A stretch of DNA of 64,000 bases from Rhodospirillaceae bacterium UBA1479. Lineage in GTDB: Bacteria > Pseudomonadota > Alphaproteobacteria > Rhodospirillales > Casp-alpha2. Numbering within the stretch: the first letter of the stretch is position 1; the number at the start of each line of letters is the position of its first letter. The notes under the pieces were generated by a model that saw only the letters and a list, made by a program, of their open reading frames with translations, did no database searches and had not been told where the DNA came from. This document shows, piece by piece, positions 50,021 to 59,290 of the stretch. The stretch spans positions 32,026 through 96,025 of the forward strand of contig DCRZ01000009.1 in NCBI GenBank assembly GCA_002325375.1, read 5' to 3'. The translations under genes were made by a program, and so were the position numbers.

Positions 50021-51545
50021 ATTGATGAGCGCACAAGTACTCTATCAGCTCGACGACCAGCCGTTCATGGACCGTCTGATCGGCTCCATCGGCGATGGGT
50101 TCACGTTTCATGCATGGGCCGGGGCGGTCGACGACATCTTTCCGGACAGTGGCGAAGATCTGCCTAGACTGCTCTTGTTGGGCGAAGGAGACCGCGATCC
50201 CGTCGGCACAGCCGTTGGATTGCGATACTCGGGCGCCAAACTGCCGATCATCATATTGAATGATGCTTTCAATTCCGGCGGCGAGAAGGGGCAGCAAAAG
50301 TTTCAGGATTTGCCGGTCAGCGATACCGTCGTACTCTCAAGAACCGATCCGGAGGCCGTAGCCGGCCATATCCGTGAGCGCATTCACATTCTGCAGCGCC
50401 GCCGCGCCGCCATCGGGTCGCTCCGTCACGCCGAACAGGATTTGCCGAACCGACACAGCTTTCAGGATGCCCACCATTCGTTCCTCGACGATTTGCTGGA
50501 GCATGCGCCGATTGGAATTCTGCTGATCAGCGATCGTGGCATGATCCATTCGATCAATAGGTTCGGGTTGGAGATGCTCGATTTGGATGAGCGGGACCTT
50601 ACCCGGCGCCATATTCAGGATGTGCTGCCGGGCTGCCATCTGGATGGCGGTGCCACTCCCGACTCGCGCCAGGGACATTCGGTGCAACCCATGGTCCGGG
50701 AATTGATGATCGGCGCCCACTCGGAAAGGGCTCGGCACCTGTCCGTACGGATCGTTCCGGCGGTGACCACCGCTGCCGGCGCGCCTGAATTCATGGTCCT
50801 GGTGTCGGATGTAACCAACGAAGTCCGTGCCCGCGAAGTCGCACGCCTGGCGAGCGATCAGAAATCGCTGCTGGTCGAATTCATGAGCCATGAATTGCGG
50901 ACACCGCTCAACGCGATTCTGGGGTTTGCCCAAATGTTGACGTTACACGGGCGCGATGGCCTGAACGACACGCAGGAAAAGTACATCGGGAACATGATCG
51001 AAGCCGGAAACCATCAGCTGGAGTTGATCAACCATGTCCTTGAACAGGCCCGCAGCGAGGACGGCGCCTTCAGTCTGAGCAATGGCCCGATTTCGGTGTC
51101 CGAGTTGATTGCCGAGAGCGTTTCATTGGTCGCCATGCTTGCCCGGGAACGCAACATTTCGGTTTCCGTCGACGATATTGCGGCCGACCTGACGGTCAGG
51201 GGTGACGGCTTCCGGGTGAAGCAATGCCTGCTGAATCTTCTTGGGAATGCGGTCAAATACAACCGAACCGGCGGCAGGATCACGATCGGCGCCGGCGGGG
51301 CCGGCGATCATTCCATCCGGATTTGGGTGAAAGACACCGGAATTGGAATCGCCGCATCGAATCTCGACGAAGTGTTTACCCGTTACCATCGTACAAGCGA
51401 TGCCGTATCCTCGACGATCGAAGGCAACGGTATCGGCCTGGCGCTCTGTAAACAGATGATCGAGTTGATGAACGGCCGGATCGGTGTGGAAAGTGTGCAG
51501 GGATCCGGCAGTACGTTCTGGTTTGAATTGCCGGCGGTGACGTGA
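50013..51545 (+). CDS. PAS-domain sensor histidine kinase with N-terminal receiver-like domain
   Basis: Soluble kinase of 510 residues. An N-terminal domain of about 130 residues looks like a degenerate receiver or flavodoxin fold (LPRLLLLGEGD; LPIIILNDAF). A PAS domain follows (FLDDLLEHAPIGILLISDRGMIHSINRFGLEMLDL). HisKA has the phospho-acceptor FMSHELRTPLNAI (about His293), and HATPase has LLNLLGNAVKYN, VKDTGIGIA and GIGLALCKQMIELM. No transmembrane segment is seen. The start overlaps the dehydrogenase stop; GTG 50010, ATG 50013 and ATG 50025 are possible. No response regulator is next to it; an orphan receiver is 2 kb away on the other strand. Confidence 0.88.
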   Translation: MSRLMSAQVLYQLDDQPFMDRLIGSIGDGFTFHAWAGAVDDIFPDSGEDLPRLLLLGEGDRDPVGTAVGLRYSGAKLPIIILNDAFNSGGEKGQQKFQDLPVSDTVVLSRTDPEAVAGHIRERIHILQRRRAAIGSLRHAEQDLPNRHSFQDAHHSFLDDLLEHAPIGILLISDRGMIHSINRFGLEMLDLDERDLTRRHIQDVLPGCHLDGGATPDSRQGHSVQPMVRELMIGAHSERARHLSVRIVPAVTTAAGAPEFMVLVSDVTNEVRAREVARLASDQKSLLVEFMSHELRTPLNAILGFAQMLTLHGRDGLNDTQEKYIGNMIEAGNHQLELINHVLEQARSEDGAFSLSNGPISVSELIAESVSLVAMLARERNISVSVDDIAADLTVRGDGFRVKQCLLNLLGNAVKYNRTGGRITIGAGGAGDHSIRIWVKDTGIGIAASNLDEVFTRYHRTSDAVSSTIEGNGIGLALCKQMIELMNGRIGVESVQGSGSTFWFELPAVT

Positions 51546-51579
51546 CCGATCACGGCGGAAGCCAGCCAACCCCGATAGA

Positions 51580-52218
51580 TCACCCCGGAAAGCGCGCCTT
51601 CAATTCGGCGACCTGTTCCGGCGAGAGAAACGTGGTGTCGAGCCCGCGCAGCATCAGGTAGAGCCGTGCCGTTTCCTCAAGTTCTTCCGTCGCGTAGACC
51701 GCATCGGCGAGGGTCTTGCCCGCGACCACGGGGCCGTGGTTGGCAAGCAGCACCGCATGGTGGTCCGACGCCATTTCCTTGACCGCCTTGGCCAGATCGA
51801 CGCTGCCCGGCGGAAAGAACGGGATCAGCGGCAGGGTGCCGACCTTCATCACGTAATAGGCGGTGATCGGCGGCAGCACGTTCTTCGGGTTCACTTCCTT
51901 CAGGCAACTGACGGCGACCGAATGGGTTGAATGCAGGTGCACGATGGCCTGGGCCGTGGCGCGCTGATCATAGACGGCCATGTGCAGGAAGGTTTCGATG
52001 GTCGGCTTGTCGCCGCTGACGTGATTGCCATCCTTGTCGAGCTTGGAAATGCGTTCCGGGTCAAGCCGTCCCAGGCAGGACCCGGACGGCGTCATCAACC
52101 AGCCGCCGTCTTCCGTGCGCACGCTGATGTTGCCCGACGACGCATAGGTCATGCCCCGGTCGAACAAGGATTTTCCAAGAAGGGCGATCTCGTCGCGCTG
52201 TTTATTTTCCGGGGTCAT
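51580..52218 (-). CDS. otnC: Class II aldolase, 3-oxo-tetronate 4-phosphate decarboxylase-like
   Basis: Protein of 212 residues in the class II aldolase/adducin family. The metal site is HLHSTHSVAVS plus a later His (LLANHGPVVAG), and Glu in the KDGNHVS...ETFLH region. It follows a 3-oxo-tetronate kinase gene with an ATGA overlap, the standard otnK-otnC pair that turns tetronates into dihydroxyacetone phosphate with loss of CO2. The assignment depends on that pairing. Confidence 0.83.
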   Translation of the reverse strand: MTPENKQRDEIALLGKSLFDRGMTYASSGNISVRTEDGGWLMTPSGSCLGRLDPERISKLDKDGNHVSGDKPTIETFLHMAVYDQRATAQAIVHLHSTHSVAVSCLKEVNPKNVLPPITAYYVMKVGTLPLIPFFPPGSVDLAKAVKEMASDHHAVLLANHGPVVAGKTLADAVYATEELEETARLYLMLRGLDTTFLSPEQVAELKARFPG

Positions 52219-53516
52219 GCGGCGGCCTTTTCGTCGAGCATGGCGAGCGCCTTTTCGAAGAAGTCCTCGGCCCCGAAGTTGCCGGACTTGAGGGTGAGCG
52301 CCAGGGCCGCCTCGCCACCGGCGCCCAGGGACAGGCTTTCGGTCCAGGGCACGCCCGGGTCGATTTCCGGGCCGATGCGCATGGCCTGCACGCCCAGCGC
52401 CTGAACCACGGCGCCCGACGTTTCGCCGCCGGCGACGACGAAGCGCCGCATGCCGCCGTCGCGCAGGTTGCGCGCCAGCCGCCCGAAGAACCGTTCGACC
52501 GTATCACCCGCCTGACCGCGGCCCATTTCCGACTGCACCTTCAGCACCGTATCCGGGTCGGCGGTGGAATAGATCAACTGCGGCCCACTGTTGAGGCCGG
52601 CCAATATCTTGTCGGCCAGCACGCGCGCCGCCTCGACCACGTCGCCGAGGGCAAGCGGATCGACCTGATGGGTCGGCCACAGCTTTTTCGCCCGCGCGAC
52701 CTGACTGCGCGTCGCCTGCGAGCAACTGCCGGCGATGACCACGGCGGGGCCGGTGACATTCGGCAACTGCGCCTTGGCGGCGGCCCCCAGCAGGCCCTGG
52801 CGGCGATAGTTTTCCGGCAGGCCCAGCGCAATGCCCGAGCCGCCGGTGACCAATGGGTGATCGGCCACGGCTTGGCCGATCACGCCCAGATCGGCGTCGT
52901 CCAGGGCATCGACGATGGCATAGCGGTTGCCGTTCATTTTCAGGGACGCGAAGGCGGCCTTTACCTCAGCCGGGCCCTTGCGCACGGTCTTGTGTTCGAC
53001 CAGGCCGACCATCTCGTCCGTCTGGCGCGACAACACGCGGACAAGGTTGGCGTCGCGCATGGGGGTCAGGGGATGATCCTTGAGGCTCGATTCCGATAAC
53101 AGAACATCGTTCACGAACAGATAGCCCTTGTAGATGGTCCGCCCGGTGGTCGGAAAGGCCGGGCAGGCGATGGCGAAATCGGCGTCGAGCGCGTCCAACA
53201 GGGCGTCGGCGACGGGGCCGATGTTGCCGATGTCCGTGGAATCGAAGGTCGAACAGTACTTGAAGAAGATCTGCCGGGTGCCCAGACCCTTGAGCCAGGC
53301 CAGGGCGGCGAGCGATTCGGTGACGGCTTCGTGCACCGGGCAGGTGCGTGATTTCAAGGCCACGACCACGGCTTCCGCGTCGCCCAGGTCCTTCAGGCTG
53401 GCGCCCGAGGGCACGCCGTTGACCTGCACCGTGCGCATGCCGTTCTTGACCAGGGTGTTGGCAAGGTCCGTGGCGCCGGTGAAATCGTCGGCAATGCATC
53501 CCAATACGATGGACAT
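52215..53516 (-). CDS. otnK: 3-oxo-tetronate kinase (four-carbon acid sugar kinase)
   Basis: Protein of 433 residues. The N-terminus MSIVLGCIADDFTGATDLAN is the four-carbon acid sugar kinase signature. FFKYCSTFDSTDIGNIGPVADAL and the C-terminal VAGGETSGAVVQALGV (nucleotide-binding) fit OtnK. It phosphorylates 3-oxo-tetronate at position 4. It begins an operon with otnC. No transporter or dehydrogenase for the pathway is next to them. Confidence 0.9.
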   Translation of the reverse strand: MSIVLGCIADDFTGATDLANTLVKNGMRTVQVNGVPSGASLKDLGDAEAVVVALKSRTCPVHEAVTESLAALAWLKGLGTRQIFFKYCSTFDSTDIGNIGPVADALLDALDADFAIACPAFPTTGRTIYKGYLFVNDVLLSESSLKDHPLTPMRDANLVRVLSRQTDEMVGLVEHKTVRKGPAEVKAAFASLKMNGNRYAIVDALDDADLGVIGQAVADHPLVTGGSGIALGLPENYRRQGLLGAAAKAQLPNVTGPAVVIAGSCSQATRSQVARAKKLWPTHQVDPLALGDVVEAARVLADKILAGLNSGPQLIYSTADPDTVLKVQSEMGRGQAGDTVERFFGRLARNLRDGGMRRFVVAGGETSGAVVQALGVQAMRIGPEIDPGVPWTESLSLGAGGEAALALTLKSGNFGAEDFFEKALAMLDEKAAA

Positions 53517-53620
53517 GGGGGTGGCGTCTCCTCGGTGGCGGCCGCTGCCCGGTGGGCGCGGCTGTTTTTGTCTCTGAAGTTATATAACGCCTAAATTCGC
53601 GAAACGCACGTCCGCGCGGC

Positions 53621-53968
53621 TCAGGCGGCGGGACCCAGCAAGTCCAGTAGTTGGCGCAGGCGAAACGGCTTCAGCAACGTGTGGTCGGCGCCCAGGCGGG
53701 CCGCGTCCGTGAGATACATGGCCTTGGCCGACATGGCGATCACGGGCAGGCCGGGCCGGGCCGCCTTTGCTTTCAGGATGAACTCGATCCCTTCGCCGTC
53801 GGCCATGACGATGTCGGTGACGGCGGTATCGACGGCCTCACGCGTGACGATCTCAAGCGCCGCATGGCCGCCCGACGCGGCCAGCACCCGAAACCCGGCA
53901 TCTTCCAGGGTTTCGCACAGCGTCCCGCGCAGCTCCGCGTCATCATCGACCAGCAGAATTGTCGTCAT
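53621..53968 (-). CDS. Stand-alone CheY-like response regulator
   Basis: Receiver domain of 115 residues with no output domain. The acidic pocket is Asp8-Asp10, the phosphorylation site is Asp52 (TDIVM), Ser80 is the switch residue and Lys100 (LLKPF) completes the active site. It could receive phosphate from the kinase at 50-51.5 kb, which lacks an adjacent partner, but this is inference. Confidence 0.87.
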   Translation of the reverse strand: MTTILLVDDDAELRGTLCETLEDAGFRVLAASGGHAALEIVTREAVDTAVTDIVMADGEGIEFILKAKAARPGLPVIAMSAKAMYLTDAARLGADHTLLKPFRLRQLLDLLGPAA

Positions 53969-54045
53969 TGCGGGATTATCGTTGTTGGCCGGAGGGCCGT
54001 GAAATCACAGCCCATCACATTATGTTGTCTGTGCAGCCCGCGGCA

Positions 54046-55371
54046 TCATTCCTGGACGTTGGTCATGGTCATGGCCAGGCCCGCGCCCAACAGCGCAAGC
54101 GCCGACAGCGTTCCGATCGCCGCCGTGATGCTGACCCCCATCAAGGCTCCCGTCAGCGCGCCGGTTCCCAGCAACAGTATGCCGATCACGGTGTTGCTCA
54201 GCGCGACGTATTCGGCCTTGCGGTCACCGCCCGCAAGATCGACGACGTGGGTTTTGCGCCCGATACGCACGCCGGCATGGGCGACGCCCAGCACGAACAG
54301 AATGGCGGCGTAAAAGATGATCGAGCCGGCAAGACCGGGCATATGCGTGAGGACCAGCAGCGCCACGGGGCCGAGCGCGCCCGCGATCGCCGCCGCCAAG
54401 GCCATGGTCGCGCGGGAGGAACGATCGGAGAGAATGCCCCAGAACGACGAACTAAGTGCCGCGGACAAGCCCGAAGCGATGATCAGCCAGCCCAGGCCAT
54501 CAAGCCCCAGGCCCGTTTGCCGCTGTGCCAGGGTCACGTAAAGCGGGCCCACCAATGCCGTCGAAATCATCAACGCCCGGGTCGCCAGAAACCGCTGTAA
54601 TTGCCGGTCCTTGGCCAGGATCGAGACCTGTTCGCGCACCAGATCGTTGATGCCGCGCCCGCCACTGACGGCGCCGGGATATTCGACAATCCGAAGATAG
54701 ACCGCCGCCGCGACGAACCAGCAGGCTCCGGCGCCGGCGACAAGGGCATAGAGCAGCCAGTCGGGCCGGGTCGCGGCGGGGCTCAGCATCAGGTAGGTGC
54801 CCACGGCCCCGGCCGCGAGCCCGGCAATCGTGGCGGCATGTCCGCTGACGCGCCCGCGACGGCCCTTGGACACGGTCTTGCCCAGAACGTCCTTGGCGGC
54901 GATGGACGCGACGCCGCGCGCCAGGCTGAACAGCACCACCAGCGCGGTCACCGTCCATCCCGCCGCCGTGCCCTCAAGACCCGCCACGGCAGCGCCGGCC
55001 ATGGCCAGGATGCATGCTCCCTGCGCGATCGAGGCGATAGCCCAGAACGCCTTGCGCCGGGGGAACTGCCGGATGACGCCGCCGACCAGTATTTGCGGCA
55101 TCAACGCCAGCGATTCCCGGATCGGAACAAGCAGGCCCGCGAAGGCGGCGGGCGCGCCCATCGTGCCCAGAAGCCAGGGCAGGACGACCTTGGTGTCGGC
55201 CAATGCGTCGCCGGTCTTGCTGAGGGCCTGGGCCGCCGTCTGGGCAAGAAAATTGACGGGCTGTTCGCGGCACTGGTCTTCCGGGATGTCGCGGCACAGG
55301 CGGGCGTCCTCGTCGCCGGTCGCAAGGTCGTAGAGCTGGCTGGTCAGCCTGCCATCGTCAACGTCTGACAT
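54046..55371 (-). CDS. MFS-type transporter
   Basis: Polytopic protein of 441 residues with about twelve hydrophobic segments (LPWLLGTMGAPAAFAGLLVP; VSGHAATIAGLAAGAVGTYLML; GLGWLIIASGLSAALSSSFWGILSDRSSRATMALAAAIAGALG). SDRSSRA is an MFS loop 2-3-like element. It starts 2 nt after the LvaB-like gene, so it is probably co-expressed with the hydroxyacid genes and may import their substrate. No substrate family is recognised. Confidence 0.78.
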   Translation of the reverse strand: MSDVDDGRLTSQLYDLATGDEDARLCRDIPEDQCREQPVNFLAQTAAQALSKTGDALADTKVVLPWLLGTMGAPAAFAGLLVPIRESLALMPQILVGGVIRQFPRRKAFWAIASIAQGACILAMAGAAVAGLEGTAAGWTVTALVVLFSLARGVASIAAKDVLGKTVSKGRRGRVSGHAATIAGLAAGAVGTYLMLSPAATRPDWLLYALVAGAGACWFVAAAVYLRIVEYPGAVSGGRGINDLVREQVSILAKDRQLQRFLATRALMISTALVGPLYVTLAQRQTGLGLDGLGWLIIASGLSAALSSSFWGILSDRSSRATMALAAAIAGALGPVALLVLTHMPGLAGSIIFYAAILFVLGVAHAGVRIGRKTHVVDLAGGDRKAEYVALSNTVIGILLLGTGALTGALMGVSITAAIGTLSALALLGAGLAMTMTNVQE

Positions 55372-55373
55372 GA

Positions 55374-55727
55374 TCAGCCGGTTTCTTTAAGCCGTGCCAG
55401 ATAGCGGGGGTTGCTCTCACCCAATTCCGCCTGCGTGACGGCGGTCAAATGGCCATGGGTTCCCTTGGGAGCATTGCCGTCGCGGATGGCTTGGGCGAGG
55501 GCGCGGTTGAGGTCTTGAAGGCTGCCGTCCGCGCCCAGAAGTGTCTTGAGAGCCGCCGTCTCGGCCCGTTCCGGCGCATCCCCGGCGGCGGCCTGACGTT
55601 CCGCAATGGCACGGGCGTTGCGGATCATCGCCGCGACGTATTTGGCGTTGCCGGCATTGGGGTCGGCGGTCGCCTCCGTGGCGTCGGCGATTTCGGTGAG
55701 GGCGGGTCCACTCGGCTTCTTTCTCAA
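55374..55727 (-). CDS. lvaB: LvaB-like protein (DUF6285)
   Basis: Small protein of 117 residues. AKYVAAMIRNARAIAERQA and RALAQAIRDG resemble the DUF6285 proteins that follow acyl-CoA-kinase genes. In Pseudomonas putida LvaB forms the 4-hydroxyacyl-CoA kinase together with LvaA. Here it overlaps the phosphotransferase stop by 4 nt (ATGA), which fits an obligate partnership. Confidence 0.72.
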   Translation of the reverse strand: MRKKPSGPALTEIADATEATADPNAGNAKYVAAMIRNARAIAERQAAAGDAPERAETAALKTLLGADGSLQDLNRALAQAIRDGNAPKGTHGHLTAVTQAELGESNPRYLARLKETG

Positions 55728-56737
55728 AGGGTTTCTCCCGTCATGGCGAGGATTTCGGCCTCAAGTTCCGGCACGACATGGGCGGTCAGCGCCAGTTCGA
55801 GGGATGGTTCCTCCCCCGATACATGCCGCCAGGCCTGCTGCAGGGCGATCACGGCCCAGCGCACATGGGCCATGACCTCCCAATAGGTGACGGCGGCGGG
55901 GTCGACCGTGCGGCCCAAGGCATCTTCATAACCCGCGAGGAAGGCATCCCGCGGGCCCAGACCGCCGGCCTCCTGCTCCCAGCGCCCGAACCGCCAACAT
56001 TTGGCGAGGAACCAGCCGATATCCTCCAGCGGGTCGGACCAGCCGGCGAATTCCCAATCCAGGGTCGCGGACAATTTGCCGTCCTCGATCATCAAATTGC
56101 CGACACGGTAGTCGCGGTGGCACAGCACAATGCCGCCGGGTGCCGGGGCATGATCGGCCAGCCAGGCCAAGCCCCATTCCACGGCGGGGTGCGGGTCGGG
56201 CAGGGCGTCGAGAAAGGCGCGGTATTCGGCCACGGCGGCGCGGGCCGGGTCCGTCGGCGGGGTGCCCAGAAAACCCAATCCATTGCGGGGCGGTGTGATG
56301 CTGTGGATATGCGCCAAATTGGCCCCCAGGTCACGGACCAGGGCCGCATCGGGGGCGTTCTTGACCAGCCGCCCGCCGCGCGCCTCGCCGGCAACGCAAT
56401 GCATCAGGAAGAACGGCCCGCCGAGCAGGCTTTCGTCTTCGCACAGCACGCAGGGGGCCGGGACGGTGACTCCGGCGGTGTGGGCGGCCTTCAGCAGCGC
56501 GAATTCCTCGGCCCGGGAATGGCTGGTGGCGACGGCGGAGGCCGCGTCCCGGCGCAGCACCAGATCGTGTCGTCCCGGCCAGGCGCCACCCGCGACGTCA
56601 ATTTCCAGCCGGTGGTTTTCCTGGATCGCCCCGCCGGACAGCCGTTCCGTTGCCAGGATGCGGACTGGTGCGTCTGCCTGTTGCGCGAGCCAGTCGGTTA
56701 GGCGGGCACACTCATCGGATGTCAGGTTTCCGGCCAC
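55724..56737 (-). CDS. lvaA: LvaA/ACAD10-type acyl-CoA hydroxy kinase (phosphotransferase family)
   Basis: APH-fold kinase of 337 residues. The catalytic loop is LCHRDYRVGNLMIEDG and the DFG-like metal site is LDWEFAGWSDPLEDIG; the N-lobe has HDLVLRRDAA. In LvaA and the N-terminal half of vertebrate ACAD10/11 this domain phosphorylates the 4-hydroxyl of acyl-CoA. A GTG at 56737 is used since it is preceded by TGAGG; a TTG at 56755 is an alternative. It follows the LvaC-like dehydrogenase by 8 nt. Confidence 0.82.
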   Translation of the reverse strand: MAGNLTSDECARLTDWLAQQADAPVRILATERLSGGAIQENHRLEIDVAGGAWPGRHDLVLRRDAASAVATSHSRAEEFALLKAAHTAGVTVPAPCVLCEDESLLGGPFFLMHCVAGEARGGRLVKNAPDAALVRDLGANLAHIHSITPPRNGLGFLGTPPTDPARAAVAEYRAFLDALPDPHPAVEWGLAWLADHAPAPGGIVLCHRDYRVGNLMIEDGKLSATLDWEFAGWSDPLEDIGWFLAKCWRFGRWEQEAGGLGPRDAFLAGYEDALGRTVDPAAVTYWEVMAHVRWAVIALQQAWRHVSGEEPSLELALTAHVVPELEAEILAMTGETL

Positions 56738-56745
56738 GGGCAGCC

Positions 56746-57945
56746 TCAGCCCCAATGCCAGTAATCAAGGCCCTGTTCGCGGAACTGGCCGGCCAGGACC
56801 ATCTTGTGGACCTCGGACGCCCCATCGACCAGGCGCGCCTGGCGGGCATAGCGATAAATCCATTCCAGGACCGTGTCCTTGGAATAGCCCTTGGCGCCGC
56901 ACAGCTGCACCGCCGTATCGACGCATTTGTGCAGGGTGTCGGCGACCTGGACCTTGGCGGTCGAAACCTCGGCCCGCGCGCGGCTGCCTTGATCCAGGGT
57001 CCAGGCGGCATGCATGCTCAACAGGCGGCCGATCTGGATTTCCTTGGCCGCTTCGCCCAAAAGCAGTTGCACGCTTTCCCGGTCGGCCAGGCGGGTGCCG
57101 AAGGCTTCCCGTTCGGAGATGTATTCATCGGCGATCTCCAACGACCGCTTGGCCAGGCCCAGCCAGCGCATGCAATGGGTCAGGCGCGCGGTGCCGAGGC
57201 GGATCTGCACGCATTTCATGCCTTCCCCGACGCCCATCAGGCGGTTTTCATCGGGGATTTCCAGGCCGTCGAAGTTGAGTTCGCAATGGCCGCCATGTTC
57301 TTCCGGTCCCATGATCGGAATCCGGCGCACGATTTCCCAGCCCGGCTGGTCTTTGTGGAACAGGAAGGCGGTCAAATTGCGCCGTTCGTCGTCGGAGGTG
57401 CGGGCGAGAAGGATAAAGTGGGACGCCACGCCGGCCCCGGTGATGAACCATTTGCGGCCGTGGACGACCCATGTGTCGTCCTTCTTTTCCGCCCGCGTGC
57501 GCATCATGCCCGACGGGTCGGAGCCGGCCCCCGGCGCCGGTTCGGTCATGATGATGGACGACCGAACGGCGCCGTCGATGATCGGCTGCAGCCATTTCTC
57601 CTTCTGCGCGTCCGTTGCGACCTTGTTGAGAACGAACATGTTGCCGTCATCCGGCGCGGCGGCGTTGAACACCACGGGCCCGAAGATGGAGCGGTTCATT
57701 TCCTCGTAGCAGGCAGCCATGCCGACCGTGTCGAAGCCACGTCCGCCGCGCGCCGTCGGCATGGACAGGGCCCAAAGCCCTTCACTTTTCGCCTTGGCGC
57801 GCAATTCGTCCAGCAGATCCAGGCGAATGTTCTCGTGGTCGTCGTAACTGGACGGGTCGGCTTCCAGCGGCAGGATGTGATCGGCGACGAATCGGCGGAT
57901 GGCCTGCCGGGTTTCGTCCACTTCCGGGGTCAGTTTGAAATCCAT
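56746..57945 (-). CDS. lvaC: LvaC/ACAD11-type acyl-CoA dehydrogenase
   Basis: Protein of 399 residues with the ACAD FAD site (IIMTEPAPGAGSDPSGM; WFITGAGVASHFILLARTSDDE) and C-terminal PDGASEVHK-type signature (QARLVDGASEVHKMVLAGQF). No ordinary catalytic Glu is obvious at the usual place. In the Lva pathway this enzyme removes phosphate from 4-phosphoacyl-CoA to yield the enoyl-CoA. It precedes the LvaA- and LvaB-like genes in one operon. Confidence 0.82.
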   Translation of the reverse strand: MDFKLTPEVDETRQAIRRFVADHILPLEADPSSYDDHENIRLDLLDELRAKAKSEGLWALSMPTARGGRGFDTVGMAACYEEMNRSIFGPVVFNAAAPDDGNMFVLNKVATDAQKEKWLQPIIDGAVRSSIIMTEPAPGAGSDPSGMMRTRAEKKDDTWVVHGRKWFITGAGVASHFILLARTSDDERRNLTAFLFHKDQPGWEIVRRIPIMGPEEHGGHCELNFDGLEIPDENRLMGVGEGMKCVQIRLGTARLTHCMRWLGLAKRSLEIADEYISEREAFGTRLADRESVQLLLGEAAKEIQIGRLLSMHAAWTLDQGSRARAEVSTAKVQVADTLHKCVDTAVQLCGAKGYSKDTVLEWIYRYARQARLVDGASEVHKMVLAGQFREQGLDYWHWG

Positions 57946-58167
57946 GAAGGCGGGTTCCTGTCTTTACTGCGTCGTAGGTCGGGTCATGTTCACCAGACGG
58001 CGGGCGGCGAGACTATCAGATTTGCGGGAAAAATCGGAAATGGGGCGCGAATTCTTGTCTGATTTTTAATCTTGTCAGGGAAAGATCAGGGTTATGGCCT
58101 AAATTTCCCCCCGTCATAAAAAGAATAGCTTTTGAGGGCGGGGTCTTTGTCGCCAAGGATGACCGCC

Positions 58168-58488
58168 ATGGACTTCAACGAACAACAAGACGCACGCAGA
58201 AGCCCTCGTTCCGTCGTGTACGGGGACGTGGAAGTCAACGGTGGCAGCCCTTACCGGGGCGGGAAGCTGTATGACATGTCCGTCGGTGGGGCGGCGATCA
58301 TCTATCCCGAAGGCAGCGAACCTCAGGACGGCCCGGTTCAGGTCGATGACGAGATCCTGCTGGTCATTCGCGGCCGTGCCCATGTGCCGGGCCGTGTTGC
58401 CCGCGTATTCGACGGGGGATTCGCCGTGCAATTCGACTGGTCCCTGGATATTGCCCGCGATCGCTTCCCGAATTCCCGAGGCAGCTGA
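58168..58488 (+). CDS. PilZ-domain protein
   Basis: Protein of 106 residues. RRSPR near the N-terminus (a R-x-x-x-R c-di-GMP motif) and DMSVGGAAII (the D-x-S-x-x-G motif) are the two PilZ signatures. The ATG at 58168 lies 9 nt after AAGGA. It is on the opposite strand to the surrounding hydroxyacid genes and interrupts them. It presumably binds c-di-GMP and controls another protein; no partner is adjacent. Confidence 0.83.
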   Translation: MDFNEQQDARRSPRSVVYGDVEVNGGSPYRGGKLYDMSVGGAAIIYPEGSEPQDGPVQVDDEILLVIRGRAHVPGRVARVFDGGFAVQFDWSLDIARDRFPNSRGS

Positions 58489-58513
58489 GCCCTTCATCAA
58501 GGGCTAAAAAACC

Positions 58514-59290
58514 TTAAAGCGTATTGATCAAATGACCGCCGTCGACGGCGACGACTTCGCCGGTCATGAAATCCGACGCGTCCGAGGCCAACAGTAATAG
58601 AGTGCCTTCCAGGTCTTCCGGCTTGCCGAAGCGGCGCTGGGGAATGCGCTTCATGAGGGTCTGGCCCCCCTCGCTTTCCAGGAAATCCCGGTTCAGGTCC
58701 GTCTCGATATAGCCAGGGGCGATGGCGTTGACCCGGATATTATGCCGCGCCCATTCCAGGGCCAGTGACTTGGTCATCTGCACAATTCCCGCCTTCGACA
58801 CGGCATAAGGCATGACGCCACCCGCCTGACGCAGGCCCAGGACCGAGGCGACGTTGACGATGGTGCCGGGCCTGCCGGCGGCGATCATGTCCTTGGCGGC
58901 GCGCTGGGCGACGGTCCAGGCGCCGGTCAGATTGGTCGCCATGATTTGATTCCAAGTCGCGGGATCCAGGTCGATGGCGCGGTCCGTGGAAGCAAGGCCC
59001 GCGTTGTTGATCAGGATCGTGACCTGGCCGAGCGCCCGGTCGGCGGTTTCGAATGCGTCGGCGACGGACTCCCGGTCGGTCACGTCCATTTCCACGGCGA
59101 GGGCCTGTCCGCCAGCGGCGGTGATCGTATCGACCGTCTCGGCAAGTTTCTCCGGCCGGCGGGCACAACAGGCGACAGCGGCGCCGTGGGCGGCCAGCGC
59201 CTCGGCGAAACGGCGGCCCAGGCCGGAGGACGCCCCGGTGACCAGCGCCACCCGGTCGGCCAAAAGGTCATCGCGGAAGAAACGGCTCAT
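58514..59290 (-). CDS. Short-chain dehydrogenase/reductase (LvaD-like position)
   Basis: NAD(P)-dependent oxidoreductase of 258 residues: TGASSGLG cofactor loop, NNAG, catalytic Ser in NVASVLG and Y-x-x-x-K in YAVSK. It ends with VDGGHLINTL. The ATG overlaps the stop of the acyl-CoA synthetase (ATGA). In lva-type clusters an SDR (LvaD) oxidises the 3-hydroxyacyl-CoA, so that role is likely here. Confidence 0.85.
   Translation of the reverse strand: MSRFFRDDLLADRVALVTGASSGLGRRFAEALAAHGAAVACCARRPEKLAETVDTITAAGGQALAVEMDVTDRESVADAFETADRALGQVTILINNAGLASTDRAIDLDPATWNQIMATNLTGAWTVAQRAAKDMIAAGRPGTIVNVASVLGLRQAGGVMPYAVSKAGIVQMTKSLALEWARHNIRVNAIAPGYIETDLNRDFLESEGGQTLMKRIPQRRFGKPEDLEGTLLLLASDASDFMTGEVVAVDGGHLINTL

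Noticed and set aside
58489..58513. Possible terminator between the PilZ and SDR genes
   Set aside because: AGCCCTT-CATC-AAGGGCT forms a hairpin, but on the plus strand it is followed by A's and on the minus strand the T-run precedes it, so it is not a standard intrinsic terminator for either gene.
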